DNA of 64,000 nucleotides from Bacillota bacterium (GTDB lineage: Bacteria; Bacillota; UBA4882; UBA8346), in the NCBI GenBank assembly GCA_023429995.1, contig JAEZCE010000041.1, positions 114,215-178,214 on the forward strand. Reading direction: 5' to 3'. Below the pieces are notes generated by a model, which was not told where the DNA came from, ran no database searches, and saw only the letters and a program-made list of their open reading frames with translations. Made by a program: the position numbers and the translations under genes. Below, piece after piece: positions 55,866 to 63,925 of the stretch (within the stretch, counting starts at the first letter, position 1; the number at the start of each line of letters is the position of its first letter).

Positions 55866-55908
55866 CCGGGATATTAAAGCCTTTAAAACTCTGAAGGGAG
55901 AATGGTGA

Positions 55909-56415
55909 ATGGGTGTTCAAGCGGATGGTAGGTTTATAAAAACGAATCAGGGAAACAAATGGTTGAAGGTCATAGGATTCGCATTGGTCGTAATGGCGAG
56001 TTTCCTCATTGTGAAAAGTTCCATGACTCAGGCAGAAACAACCAAGAACGGGGATTTGCGCATACTAAAAAGGGAAGTTACCGGTAAGGCGAAATTTTAC
56101 CCCATAGCCGTGGATGGAGTTAAAATAGAAGTGATCGCGGTGAAAGCTAGGGATGGGAGCGTAAGGACGGCTTTTAACACTTGCCAGGTATGTTTTGATT
56201 CCGGTCGTGGTTATTATATTCAGGAAGGCAATGAACTGGTCTGCCAAAACTGTGGCAACCGTTTTCAGATCGATAAGGTTGAGAAGGTTAAAAACGGTTG
56301 TAACCCAGTTCCGATTACCGCGGATTTAAAAACCGATGACGGTCAATATATCACTATCTCCAAGACTTTGCTCGCCAAAGCCAAAGGTTTGTTTGGCAAC
56401 TGGAAGAAATATTGA
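55909..56415 (+). CDS. DUF2318 Fe-S-type membrane protein
   Basis: A 168-residue protein with one N-terminal membrane helix (VIGFALVVMASFLIVKSSM) and the DUF2318 domain: FYPIAVDGVKIEVIAVK, AFNTCQVCFDSGRGYYIQEGNELVCQNCGNRF with two CxxC pairs, and GCNPVPI. The family is predicted to bind metal and often accompanies FtrABCD-like iron or copper transport genes. GAAGGGAG precedes the ATG. Its promoter module links it to the copA operon. Confidence 0.85.
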   Translation: MGVQADGRFIKTNQGNKWLKVIGFALVVMASFLIVKSSMTQAETTKNGDLRILKREVTGKAKFYPIAVDGVKIEVIAVKARDGSVRTAFNTCQVCFDSGRGYYIQEGNELVCQNCGNRFQIDKVEKVKNGCNPVPITADLKTDDGQYITISKTLLAKAKGLFGNWKKY

Positions 56416-56487
56416 AAAGATAATAAAGATTCCAATCCATCGACCGAACAATCGAATTTGTGATACAAGTTATCATTTTAGTTACTT

Positions 56488-56520
56488 AAACCTTCCTTTC
56501 ATTACGGGGAAGGTTTTGTT
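56488..56520 (+). terminator. Terminator after the DUF2318 gene
   Basis: AAACCTTCC pairs with GGAAGGTTT across a TTTCATTACGG loop, then TGTTT. Confidence 0.65.
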
Positions 56521-56772
56521 TATGATATCATATTTATGGGATGGGCTATCGAGCGGCGGTTCCGGTGTTTGGGACTTAATTGCCCGGTATCCTCGTATGT
56601 TTGCAGCTATAGCCCCATTTTTGCGGCTCGGGGGATGACCCAAAAGCCGGTTGAATGACGAACACCCCGATATGGGCATTTCATGGGAGAAGTGATATTT
56701 TAGCTAACCCTAATGAAGCAATATATTGTATTATTAATTTTAAATTACTTTTTAGACAGCCTTTTTTGATCT

Positions 56773-56805
56773 CTTCATAGTATCTTCACAACATTTCTGT
56801 ACAAT
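56773..56805 (+). promoter_or_regulatory. Direct-repeat promoter module, site D
   Basis: CTTCATA-N4-CTTCACA-N9-TACAAT, about 32 bp before the HMA-TauE ATG. Confidence 0.8.
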
Positions 56806-56836
56806 AAGTACAGTTCGAGATTCCTAGGAGGAAGTA

Positions 56837-58783
56837 ATGATGGAACGGAAGCTGATAAGTAAGGTTTTGGAAGTCCAGGGCATGTCCTGTCCCAGCTGCG
56901 AAATGAAGATCGAGAATACGCTTCGCAAGATCGAGGGCGTTGTGAAGGTTAAGGCTTCACTGGCTCAATCCCGGGTAACGGTGGAATATGATCCGGCTTT
57001 AGCGGAAGCCCCCTCTTCAATGATGGAGCAGCGGCTTGCGGATGCCGTTATCAAACTTGGTTATGAAGTGGGCTCTTCCCATAACGATAAGTCTGAAAAG
57101 AAAACATCCATCAACCAGTTGCTGGGGATTGGAATCATCATTTTCGCCTTATACTTCATTATCAAGTCCACCATTGGGTTTAATTTCATCCCCCAGGTTG
57201 ATCAGTCGGTTGGTTACGGGATGCTTTTTGTGATTGGGTTATTGACTTCCCTGCATTGTGTGGCGATGTGTGGCGGTATTAATTTATCGCAAAGCATAAA
57301 AGTACCGCCAAGCGGCATCAATTTGTCGCAATGCATAAAAGCGCCGCCAAGCGGCATCAATTTATCGCAATCCATCAGCAAACAGCAGTCGGAAAAGGTT
57401 TCGACAGGCTCCAAATGGAGACAATTAAAACCCAGTTTGCTCTATAATACGGGTCGGGTCATATCCTACACCGTTATCGGCGGAATCGTCGGCGCTTTGG
57501 GTTCGGTCATCGGTTTTTCCGGGTCGGCCAAAGGGATTGTGGCGATTGCCGGGGGAATATTCATGGTGATGATCGGTCTGAATATGCTGGATATATTCCC
57601 TTGGCTGCGCAGGATTCAGATCGGCATTCCCAAGTTTTTAGGCAATAAGATTCAAAATAGCGCCGGTAATCGTGGGCCTTTCTTTGTCGGTCTGCTGAAT
57701 GGTTTGATGCCCTGCGGGCCTTTACAGACCATGCAGTTCTATGCTTTGGGAACGGGTAGCTTTTTCACCGGAGCCCTTTCGATGTTTCTTTTCAGTTTGG
57801 GCACCGTCCCGCTGATGTTTGGATTCGGGGCCCTCAGTTCATTTTTGAGCAACAAATTCACGCACCGGATGCTAAAGGTCAGCGCGGTGCTGGTGATTGT
57901 TCTGGGGCTGACCATGGTCAACAGGGGCTTGAGCCTCTCGGGAGTCTCCATTGCGGCGTCCAACCCATTATCCGGTAGTGGGACCGGAAATGTGGCTAAA
58001 ATTGAAGGTGGGGTTCAGGTAGTTACCACGACAATGGAGTCCGGCAGATACCAGCCTTTTGTGGTACAAAAGGGGATACCGGTACGTTGGACCATCAAAG
58101 CCAAGGCGGAGGATTTGAACGGTTGTAATAATCCGGTAACCGTTCCCAAATATAATATCCAGAAAAAGCTGGTCCCCGGAGACAATGTCATTGAGTTCAC
58201 ACCGGCGGAGGAAGGTACCATTACTTATACTTGCTGGATGGGGATGATCAGCAGTAATATTAAAGTAGTATCCAATCTATCCAAAATGTCCGCGGAAGAT
58301 TTAAAAAAAGCGGAAAGCGGCGGCAAAGGCCTGTTAAGCGGTGGAGGCGGTTGTTGCGCGGACAGCGCCAAGGCCACCCGCTTCTTAAGCGGAAGAGTGC
58401 CAACCGATGATATTCAAGTCGCCAAGGTGGAGGACGGTATCCAGGAAGTTACGGTTACAGTCAATGATCAGGGCTATTCCCCGGCAGCCGTCATTGTGCA
58501 AAAAGGTCTGAAAACCAAAATTAAATTTAACCCGGAAAAAATCAATTCCTGCAATTACGTGGTGACTTTCCCGGAATATAACGGGCAGCTCGATTTAAGC
58601 CAAGGGCAAACTGCAACTCCGGAGATTACGGTGACCCAGGACTTTACTTTCCAGTGCTGGATGGGAATGCTTCACGGGTATGTGAAAGTGGTGGATGATA
58701 TTCAACGGATTAATATCAAGGCGATTCAAAAAGAGATTGGAAGCTATAAACCCGCCTCCGGCAGAGGATGTTGCGGAAGGTGA
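56837..58783 (+). CDS. HMA-TauE/SafE-double cupredoxin membrane protein
   Basis: A 648-residue protein. Residues 1-80 are a heavy-metal-associated domain (GMSCPSCEMKIENTLRKIEGV; CxxC at 18/21). Residues ~95-370 are a TauE/SafE- or UreH-type membrane domain with LLTSLHCVAMCGGINLSQS and FFVGLLNGLMPCGPLQTMQFYAL. Two cupredoxin-like domains follow (about 385-490 and 520-630), each with a Cys and a CWMGM motif near the end, the pattern of a copper site. A GGCCA segment rich in Gly/Cys (LSGGGGCCADS) links them. A 13-residue repeat is inserted in the membrane domain. It probably handles copper at the cell envelope with CopA, 15 nt downstream. Confidence 0.85.
   Translation: MMERKLISKVLEVQGMSCPSCEMKIENTLRKIEGVVKVKASLAQSRVTVEYDPALAEAPSSMMEQRLADAVIKLGYEVGSSHNDKSEKKTSINQLLGIGIIIFALYFIIKSTIGFNFIPQVDQSVGYGMLFVIGLLTSLHCVAMCGGINLSQSIKVPPSGINLSQCIKAPPSGINLSQSISKQQSEKVSTGSKWRQLKPSLLYNTGRVISYTVIGGIVGALGSVIGFSGSAKGIVAIAGGIFMVMIGLNMLDIFPWLRRIQIGIPKFLGNKIQNSAGNRGPFFVGLLNGLMPCGPLQTMQFYALGTGSFFTGALSMFLFSLGTVPLMFGFGALSSFLSNKFTHRMLKVSAVLVIVLGLTMVNRGLSLSGVSIAASNPLSGSGTGNVAKIEGGVQVVTTTMESGRYQPFVVQKGIPVRWTIKAKAEDLNGCNNPVTVPKYNIQKKLVPGDNVIEFTPAEEGTITYTCWMGMISSNIKVVSNLSKMSAEDLKKAESGGKGLLSGGGGCCADSAKATRFLSGRVPTDDIQVAKVEDGIQEVTVTVNDQGYSPAAVIVQKGLKTKIKFNPEKINSCNYVVTFPEYNGQLDLSQGQTATPEITVTQDFTFQCWMGMLHGYVKVVDDIQRINIKAIQKEIGSYKPASGRGCCGR
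57275..57391 (+). repeat. 39-bp tandem repeat inside the HMA-TauE gene
   Basis: Three 39-bp units encode GINLSQSIKVPPS, GINLSQCIKAPPS and GINLSQSISKQQS. The first and last contain the normal family sequence, so this is a local expansion. Confidence 0.85.
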
Positions 58784-58798
58784 AAGGACGTGTAAGCA

Positions 58799-61222
58799 AT
58801 GGATAAAAAAGAAACCTTGAAAATAAGCGGTATGTCTTGCGCCGCTTGCGCCTTGCGGATTGAAAAAGGTTTATCCAAGGTGGGGGGAGTTAAAAAGGCC
58901 ACGGTCAATTTTGCCACCGAAAAAGCCACGGTCGAATATGACCCCGTGCAAGTTTCGAATCAAGCGTTGGAAGCGGTGGTTGAAAAACTGGGCTATGGGA
59001 TAATCCGGGAGAAAGGGCCGGAGGGAAAAGTAACCCTCAAAATTTCCGGTATGACCTGCGCCGCCTGCTCCGCCCGGATCGAGAAAAAGCTCAACAAATT
59101 GGAGGGTGTAACCAAAGCCGCCGTTAACCTGGCAACCGAAAAGGCCAGCGTCGAATTTGATGCTCAACGGATTAAAATTGCCGAAATCGCGGCCGCCGTT
59201 ACCGGACTGGGATATGGAGCGGAGCCGGAACAAGAATTCAGCGGTGACCGGGAGAAGGAGCAGCGGGAAAAAGAAATCAAGCGGCTGCGGACGGAGTTGA
59301 TCGTTTCGGCGGTGTTGAGCGCTCCTTTGATTTTGGGGATGATTTTGGCTTTGCTGGGCGTTAATATCCCATTTCTTCACGATTGGCGTTTTCAGATTTT
59401 ATTGGCGACGCCGGTCCAATTTTATATCGGATTCCGTTTCTATAAACACGCATATTATGCTTTAAGGGCTAAGAGTCCCAATATGGATGTACTGATCGCC
59501 ATGGGGACCACGGCGGCTTACGTCTATAGCTTGTATAACGCTTTTTTTCAGAAGGCGATGCCCGGCTCCGGGACGCCAATGATGATGAAAGACCTTTATT
59601 TTGAGGCTTCGGCCACGATTATCACCCTGATATTGCTGGGGAAATATTTTGAAGCGGTCGCCAAAGGGAAAACTTCGGAAGCCATCAAGAAACTGATGGG
59701 ACTGCGGCCCAAAACCGCCCGGGTGATCCGGGGCGGCAAGGAAATGGATATCCCCATTGAAGAAGTGGGAGTGGGAGAAGTGATTGTGGTCCGTCCCGGG
59801 GAAAAAGTTCCGGTGGACGGCGTAATTGTAGCAGGAAATTCGGCCCTGGATGAATCGATGTTAACCGGGGAAAGCCTGCCGGTTGAAAAAAAGGCCGGCG
59901 ATACGGTGATTGGCGCCACCATCAACAAATTCGGCGCCTTTCAATACAAGGCCACCAAAATCGGCAAAGATACGGTTTTATCGCAGATCATCAAAATGGT
60001 GGAGGATGCCCAGGGTTCCAAGGCGCCCATTCAAAAAATCGCCGATCAGGTATCCGGCGTTTTTGTGCCGATTGTTCTGGGAATTGCCGCCGCCACCTTC
60101 CTGGTTTGGACTTTCGGCGATTATAACCTGAAAATGGGCATTGTAAGCGCTGTGGCCGTATTGGTGATTGCCTGCCCTTGCGCCTTGGGCCTGGCGACCC
60201 CAACCGCAATTATGGTGGGGACCGGCAAAGGGGCTGAGAACGGGATCCTGATTAAAAGCGGTGAACATCTTGAGAAAGCCTACAAGATTAATACGGTGGT
60301 GCTTGATAAGACTGGAACCATTACCAAAGGGCAGCCGGAAGTGACCGATCTGATTGTGGCCGGGAAAATGGCGCAAAATGAATTCCTGAGACTGGCGGCC
60401 ATTGCCGAGAAAAAATCGGAACACCCTTTGGGTGAGGCCATTTACCGCTATGGGAAATACCAAATTGGCGAGATACCGGAGCCGGCACAATTTGGGGCCG
60501 TCCCCGGCCAAGGAGTGATTGCAACCATTGACGGGGAAGAAATCATCATCGGTACCCGCAAGTTGATGGCAGGCAAAGGAATTCCCCTGCTGGACAGTGA
60601 AGGTACCGCCAGTGAGCTGGAGAATGAGGGCAAGACCGTGATGTTTGCGGCTGCCCGGGGAGAATTGCTCGGCTTGATCGCTGTGGCCGACGTTGTTAAG
60701 GAAAACTCCGCCGGGGCCATCAAGGAATTACAGGACCTGGGAATCACCGTCTATATGCTGACCGGAGATAACCGGCGGACGGCGCAGGCCATTGCCGGGC
60801 AGGTCGGCATCACCAACGTCCTGGCGGAAGTCATGCCGGAGCATAAGGCGGAACAGATTGAAAAATTAAAAAATGAAGGATATGTGGTCGCAATGGTGGG
60901 AGACGGCATCAATGACGCCCCGGCACTGGCTACGGCGGATATCGGGATGGCGATCGGCACCGGTACGGATGTGGCGATGGAAGCGGCCGACATTACGCTG
61001 ATGAGGGGCGATTTGAAGACCATTGCCACCGCAATTCGGTTATCCCGGAAAACCATGAATAAAATCAAACAGAATTTATTCTGGGCTTTCTTTTATAACA
61101 CCATCGGCATTCCTTTCGCAGCCCTGGGAATGTTGAATCCGATCATAGCCGGCGCTGCCATGGCCTTCAGCTCGGTTTCAGTAGTGACCAATTCATTGAG
61201 TCTGAAGCGGTTTAAGGCTTAA
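58799..61222 (+). CDS. copA: Copper-translocating P-type ATPase
   Basis: An 807-residue P1B-type ATPase. Two N-terminal metal-binding domains carry GMSCAACALRIEKGL and GMTCAACSARIEKKL. The membrane CPC motif (IACPCALGLATPTA), DKTGTITKG phosphorylation site, SEHPLGEAI (HP locus) and MVGDGINDAPALATADIG hinge are complete. The final NPIIAGAAMAFSSVSVVTNSLSLKR matches Cu(I) exporters. It is expected to pump Cu(I) out of the cytoplasm. It shares an operon and promoter site D with the HMA-TauE protein. Confidence 0.95.
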   Translation: MDKKETLKISGMSCAACALRIEKGLSKVGGVKKATVNFATEKATVEYDPVQVSNQALEAVVEKLGYGIIREKGPEGKVTLKISGMTCAACSARIEKKLNKLEGVTKAAVNLATEKASVEFDAQRIKIAEIAAAVTGLGYGAEPEQEFSGDREKEQREKEIKRLRTELIVSAVLSAPLILGMILALLGVNIPFLHDWRFQILLATPVQFYIGFRFYKHAYYALRAKSPNMDVLIAMGTTAAYVYSLYNAFFQKAMPGSGTPMMMKDLYFEASATIITLILLGKYFEAVAKGKTSEAIKKLMGLRPKTARVIRGGKEMDIPIEEVGVGEVIVVRPGEKVPVDGVIVAGNSALDESMLTGESLPVEKKAGDTVIGATINKFGAFQYKATKIGKDTVLSQIIKMVEDAQGSKAPIQKIADQVSGVFVPIVLGIAAATFLVWTFGDYNLKMGIVSAVAVLVIACPCALGLATPTAIMVGTGKGAENGILIKSGEHLEKAYKINTVVLDKTGTITKGQPEVTDLIVAGKMAQNEFLRLAAIAEKKSEHPLGEAIYRYGKYQIGEIPEPAQFGAVPGQGVIATIDGEEIIIGTRKLMAGKGIPLLDSEGTASELENEGKTVMFAAARGELLGLIAVADVVKENSAGAIKELQDLGITVYMLTGDNRRTAQAIAGQVGITNVLAEVMPEHKAEQIEKLKNEGYVVAMVGDGINDAPALATADIGMAIGTGTDVAMEAADITLMRGDLKTIATAIRLSRKTMNKIKQNLFWAFFYNTIGIPFAALGMLNPIIAGAAMAFSSVSVVTNSLSLKRFKA

Positions 61223-61287
61223 ATCGGCAGCGGGGTTTTTGAAGGGGAATGGCGCTAATTGGGACCCGGAGAGTTAGTTCTGATGAT

Positions 61288-61731
61288 TCAAAGGATCGTT
61301 CCGAGGACCGGCGCGATCCTTTTTTTCACAGAAAGAATCCTTTGAGGGGCGGAAAGCATCCTTTGAATGAGTCAAGGGATGCTTTCCGTTACGGAAATGA
61401 TCATTTTTACGACCAAAATGATCATTTGAACGGGAGAAAGGACCGTTTTTGTCACGGAAAGGATCCTTTTTAGAGAAAAAGGGACCGATCGAAGGGGGAA
61501 AAAGAACTTTTTTGAAGTCGGATCGATCTTTTGGGCGACCGAAAGGACTTTTTATGGGAAGAATGGATCGATTCGGTTACGGAAATGATCCTTTGGGTGA
61601 CTCCCTCGGTCCTCCGGACGACAAAATGGATCCTTTCCGTGACGTAAAGGATCGATTGGGCGAGAAAATTGATTTTTTTCGAAAGATAAGGAACATTTTC
61701 GTAAAAAAAGGATCAATTATGAAAGAAAACA
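61288..61731 (+). repeat. Degenerate 21-bp (7-residue) tandem repeat array, frameshifted
   Basis: About 21 units of 21 bp follow each other without spacers. Many are locally palindromic around GATC (for example AAAGGATCCTTT, AAATGATCATTT). Read in frame they give (K/N/M)D(P/R/H)(F/L)xxx heptapeptides: about nine in one frame (stop at 61471-61473) and twelve in another (from 61476 to about 61731), so a frameshift splits the array. The nominal ATG at 61249 has GAAGGGG immediately upstream. Whether it is a protein, or a DNA/RNA element, is open. Confidence 0.75.
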
Positions 61732-61791
61732 ATCATAGGTTATGGGGTGTAGGTATGTGGGGTAGGGGCGTATTGCAATACACCCCCGGTT

Positions 61792-61825
61792 TTGTCCACC
61801 GCGGGGTTAAAACCCGTGGCTGAGT
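61792..61825. repeat. REP-like palindrome, copy 1
   Basis: TTTTGTCCACCGCGG is followed by GGTTAAAACCCGTGGCTGAGT. The palindrome CCGCGGGTTAAAACC recurs in copies 2 and 3. Confidence 0.7.
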
Positions 61826-61910
61826 AATAATGATGCTTTGAAGTTATTTACAAGGCATTTATCAGGAATATTGCTTCAAAAAATTTCCCAAACCGTTGGC
61901 GCATCAATAT

Positions 61911-62049
61911 CTATAGTTATCGGGACAAAATCGACACACTTTTTTCGGAAAAGTGTGATAATATGGTAATGTCGGAGTTCCGAAGGTAAGAGGAAACATG
62001 AAACGAAGCGCTGCGGTTGGAGACCGGGGCGTTTTTTTGACGGGTTTTT
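61911..62049 (+). ncRNA. Duplicated sRNA-like element, copy 1
   Basis: It begins CTATAGTTATCGGG, contains a small hairpin (ACACTTTTTTCGGAAAAGTGT), then GTGATAATATGGTAATG (extended -10-like), and ends with a hairpin (GCGCTGCGGTT, GGAGACCGGGGCG) and TTTTTTT. A second copy with the same order lies at 62538-62697. Confidence 0.55.
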
Positions 62050-62143
62050 GTTTGCCCGCGGGGGGAACTGAAGGTGATTACCCTTCCCCTGAAAGGCTAT
62101 GCATTATCCAGATTGTGGGTAGATGTCAGAATATTTTGAAAGA

Positions 62144-62179
62144 TTTTGTCCGCCGCGGGTTAAAACCGCGCGGCTAAGT
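62144..62179. repeat. REP-like palindrome, copy 2
   Basis: TTTTGTCCGCCGCGGGTT, AAAACCGCGCGGCTAAGT: same orientation as copy 1. Confidence 0.7.
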
Positions 62180-62301
62180 CATAAAAGCATTCTAAAGCCC
62201 GGTTTACCGGGCTCGGTTATGCTTCACAGCCTATTCTAGAGCTTGAACAGTAATAAAATAGCCGATCCCCGGAGGGGATTTAGATTGTTTTTTTATACAC
62301 C

Positions 62302-62331
62302 CAGCCGTGTGGTTTCAACCCGCGGCGGAGA
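62302..62331. repeat. REP-like palindrome, copy 3 (inverted)
   Basis: AGCCGTGTGGTTTCAACCCG, then CGGCGGAG: copies 1 and 2 in reverse orientation. Confidence 0.65.
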
Positions 62332-62376
62332 TTGATTTCCAATCAATAAACAGGTAATAATTAAAATTTTCTGACG

Positions 62377-62538
62377 TTATCCGTAGATATCGGATTTGCG
62401 AAAGGGTTTTCCCTGAAAAGGAAGGATCACCAATAAATCAACATCGGAATTTTGATGGGGACTGCCATATGCATAGGAACCGAACAAAATGATTCTTTCC
62501 GGCTGAAAATGGGTGACGATCTGATTGCTTAATTCGGT
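62377..62538 (-). pseudogene. Nucleotidyltransferase (MNT-type) remnant
   Basis: The minus frame ELSNQIVTHFQPERIILFGS, then YAYGSPHQNSDVDLLVILP, is the GSxxxG...SDxDLLV core of a minimal nucleotidyltransferase, as in MNT/HepT systems. It has no start: its 5' side is cut exactly where the second sRNA-like element begins (CTATGG at 62539). It also stops early (TAA 62377-62379). No HepT partner is visible. Confidence 0.75.
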
Positions 62539-62697
62539 CTATGGTTATCGGTACAAAATCGATACACTTTTTTCGAAAAAATGTGATAATATGGTAATGG
62601 GTAGATGGTAGGTTCCTCGGGATTTCCCAACTGAAGACGGAATGACGAAACCAAACGCTGCGGTTAGAGACCGTGGCGTTTTTTTGACGGGTTTTTC
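62538..62697 (+). ncRNA. Duplicated sRNA-like element, copy 2
   Basis: GTCTATGGTTATCGG, ACACTTTTTTCGAAAAAATGT and GTGATAATATGGTAATG match copy 1. The middle differs and is longer, then AACGCTGCGGTT, AGAGACCGTGGCGTT and TTTTTTGACGGGTTTTT match again. Confidence 0.55.
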
Positions 62698-62763
62698 CGG
62701 CGGAGGTCACGCACGCCTGCTTTACCCGCGGCTTGATGGAAGAATCAAGCCATGAAACATTTC

Positions 62764-62794
62764 AAAGAGCGACTTTTATAGTTCGCTCTTTTTT
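62764..62794 (+). terminator. Hairpin with T-run upstream of the 62825 gene
   Basis: AAGAGCGAC pairs with GTTCGCTCTT, then TTTT. It may terminate transcripts entering from the left. Confidence 0.65.
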
Positions 62795-62824
62795 ATTGCC
62801 TTTAGAAAGGAGGTGAAAAGAAGG

Positions 62825-63190
62825 ATGGCCACATTTGCAAAACGGCTTATTACAGCCGAAAATATGATCGCCGGGCTTTCCGCCCATGCCGATGAGGTGA
62901 GTCAAAGGGGGTTTACCAAGGAAGTCATCGGCCAGATGACCGCCCTATACGAAAAAGCGGTGGGACTGGATGACAAGCGCAATGCTCTCAAGGCGCGTAG
63001 TCGTGAGGCTACGAGTGAAGCGGAAAAGACCATGAGCGAGCTGGAGGGTTTGTGCGGCGAGGCCAGGCAGATCGTTCGCATGGATTTCATTGAAGAGACC
63101 TGGCCTGAGTTTGGGTTCAGGAAAGGCGAGTGTGCGCGAGCGCAAGCCGGTAAAAGGGTAGGGAGAACCGAGAAAAGCAAGGTTAGTTAA
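62825..63190 (+). CDS. Hypothetical coiled-coil protein
   Basis: A 121-residue, highly charged, mostly helical protein (MATFAKRLITAENMIAGLSAHADE, LYEKAVGLDDKRNALKARSREATSEAEKTMSELEG) with a basic C-terminus. AAAGGAGGTGA, a near-perfect ribosome site, is 9 nt before ATG 62825. GC content is higher than in neighbouring genes, suggesting acquisition. No family recognised. Confidence 0.6.
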   Translation: MATFAKRLITAENMIAGLSAHADEVSQRGFTKEVIGQMTALYEKAVGLDDKRNALKARSREATSEAEKTMSELEGLCGEARQIVRMDFIEETWPEFGFRKGECARAQAGKRVGRTEKSKVS

Positions 63191-63299
63191 AGGGAAAAAC
63201 CGGTTCCGGTGGTCTTACGCAAGCGCGTTTTTGAAAAAACGGGGGACTGCCGGAACGAAAATTAGGGCAGCGATGAATAGATAGGATGAATGTATGTAA

Positions 63300-63615
63300 T
63301 TTTGGGGTTATTGCTTCGGTGTCGACAAGGGGACGCCACCTGCTTCCCCTTGCAACCCCTAAGGCAAAGGGGTATGGCCGCAATACCCGCGCGATGCCAA
63401 CATCGCGAGGAACCCCACGGCCCGGGGGAACCGTTCCCCCGATACCCCTCTATATCGGCGTTTCTCCATAAACGCCGTAGGAGTGCTGGCGCGATTGGAC
63501 AGACTCCTCCATCCATGGAGTCGTCTTCTTGGGTGGTTCGGTGTGCCGACGGCCGTGATTCATCCGTGACTCAAGGCCGCGTGTGGTCAACGTCGTGTTG
63601 ACCATTTCGTGGAAG
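63300..63615. other. GC-rich region with successive hairpins
   Basis: Short perfect stems follow one another: GCGATG/CATCGC, GGGGGAAC/GTTCCCCC, GGCGTTT/AAACGCC and TGGTCAA/TTGACCA. No ORF has protein-like composition. A structured RNA or mobile-element end is possible. Confidence 0.4.
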
Positions 63616-63710
63616 GAAAGTAGGCGTTTTTGGTGATAGTTAAATATATCTTGTATATAAAGCCTAAAATCAGTTGGCCTTTGCCTAATCCAGTCGATCC
63701 TTAAATCCGT

Positions 63711-63925
63711 TTAATCTTGGTCAATCCTGAGTGTTTTGGTTAAGCCTGATCTGGCATTGATTGATCAGCTTATCCAGCTTGATGCTGTAAGCGAGAACTC
63801 GGCATCAAGATGCCGACAGAGTCGGTGCGGCAGCCATGGGCGGTGTAAACTTCGTAGAGTTTTTTCCGTCCCTCGGCGATTTTCCGTTGGAGGGATTCGA
63901 TTGTTTCAGGGGGTCGTTTGGACAT
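63711..63925 (-). pseudogene. Spo0E-like aspartyl-phosphate phosphatase, broken by a palindromic insertion
   Basis: From ATG 63925 the frame reads SLQRKIAEGRKKLYEVYTAH, the N-terminal helix of Spo0E-like phosphatases, but ends after 51 codons (TAA 63770-63772). A second frame resumes with VLAYSIKLDKLINARSG, the Spo0E C-terminal helix (S-x3-D signature), to TAA 63711-63713. Between them lies the perfect palindrome TCGGCATC-TT-GATGCCGA. Intact proteins of this family dephosphorylate Spo0A~P and restrain sporulation. Confidence 0.7.

Larger units (their letters stand above)
56416..56836. other. Intergenic region before the HMA-TauE gene
   Basis: It holds a terminator (56488-56520) and promoter site D. 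TTTTTAGACAGCC at 56749-56761 resembles GGCTGTCTAAAA at 35604-35615 in reverse, perhaps a short dispersed repeat. Confidence 0.4.
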
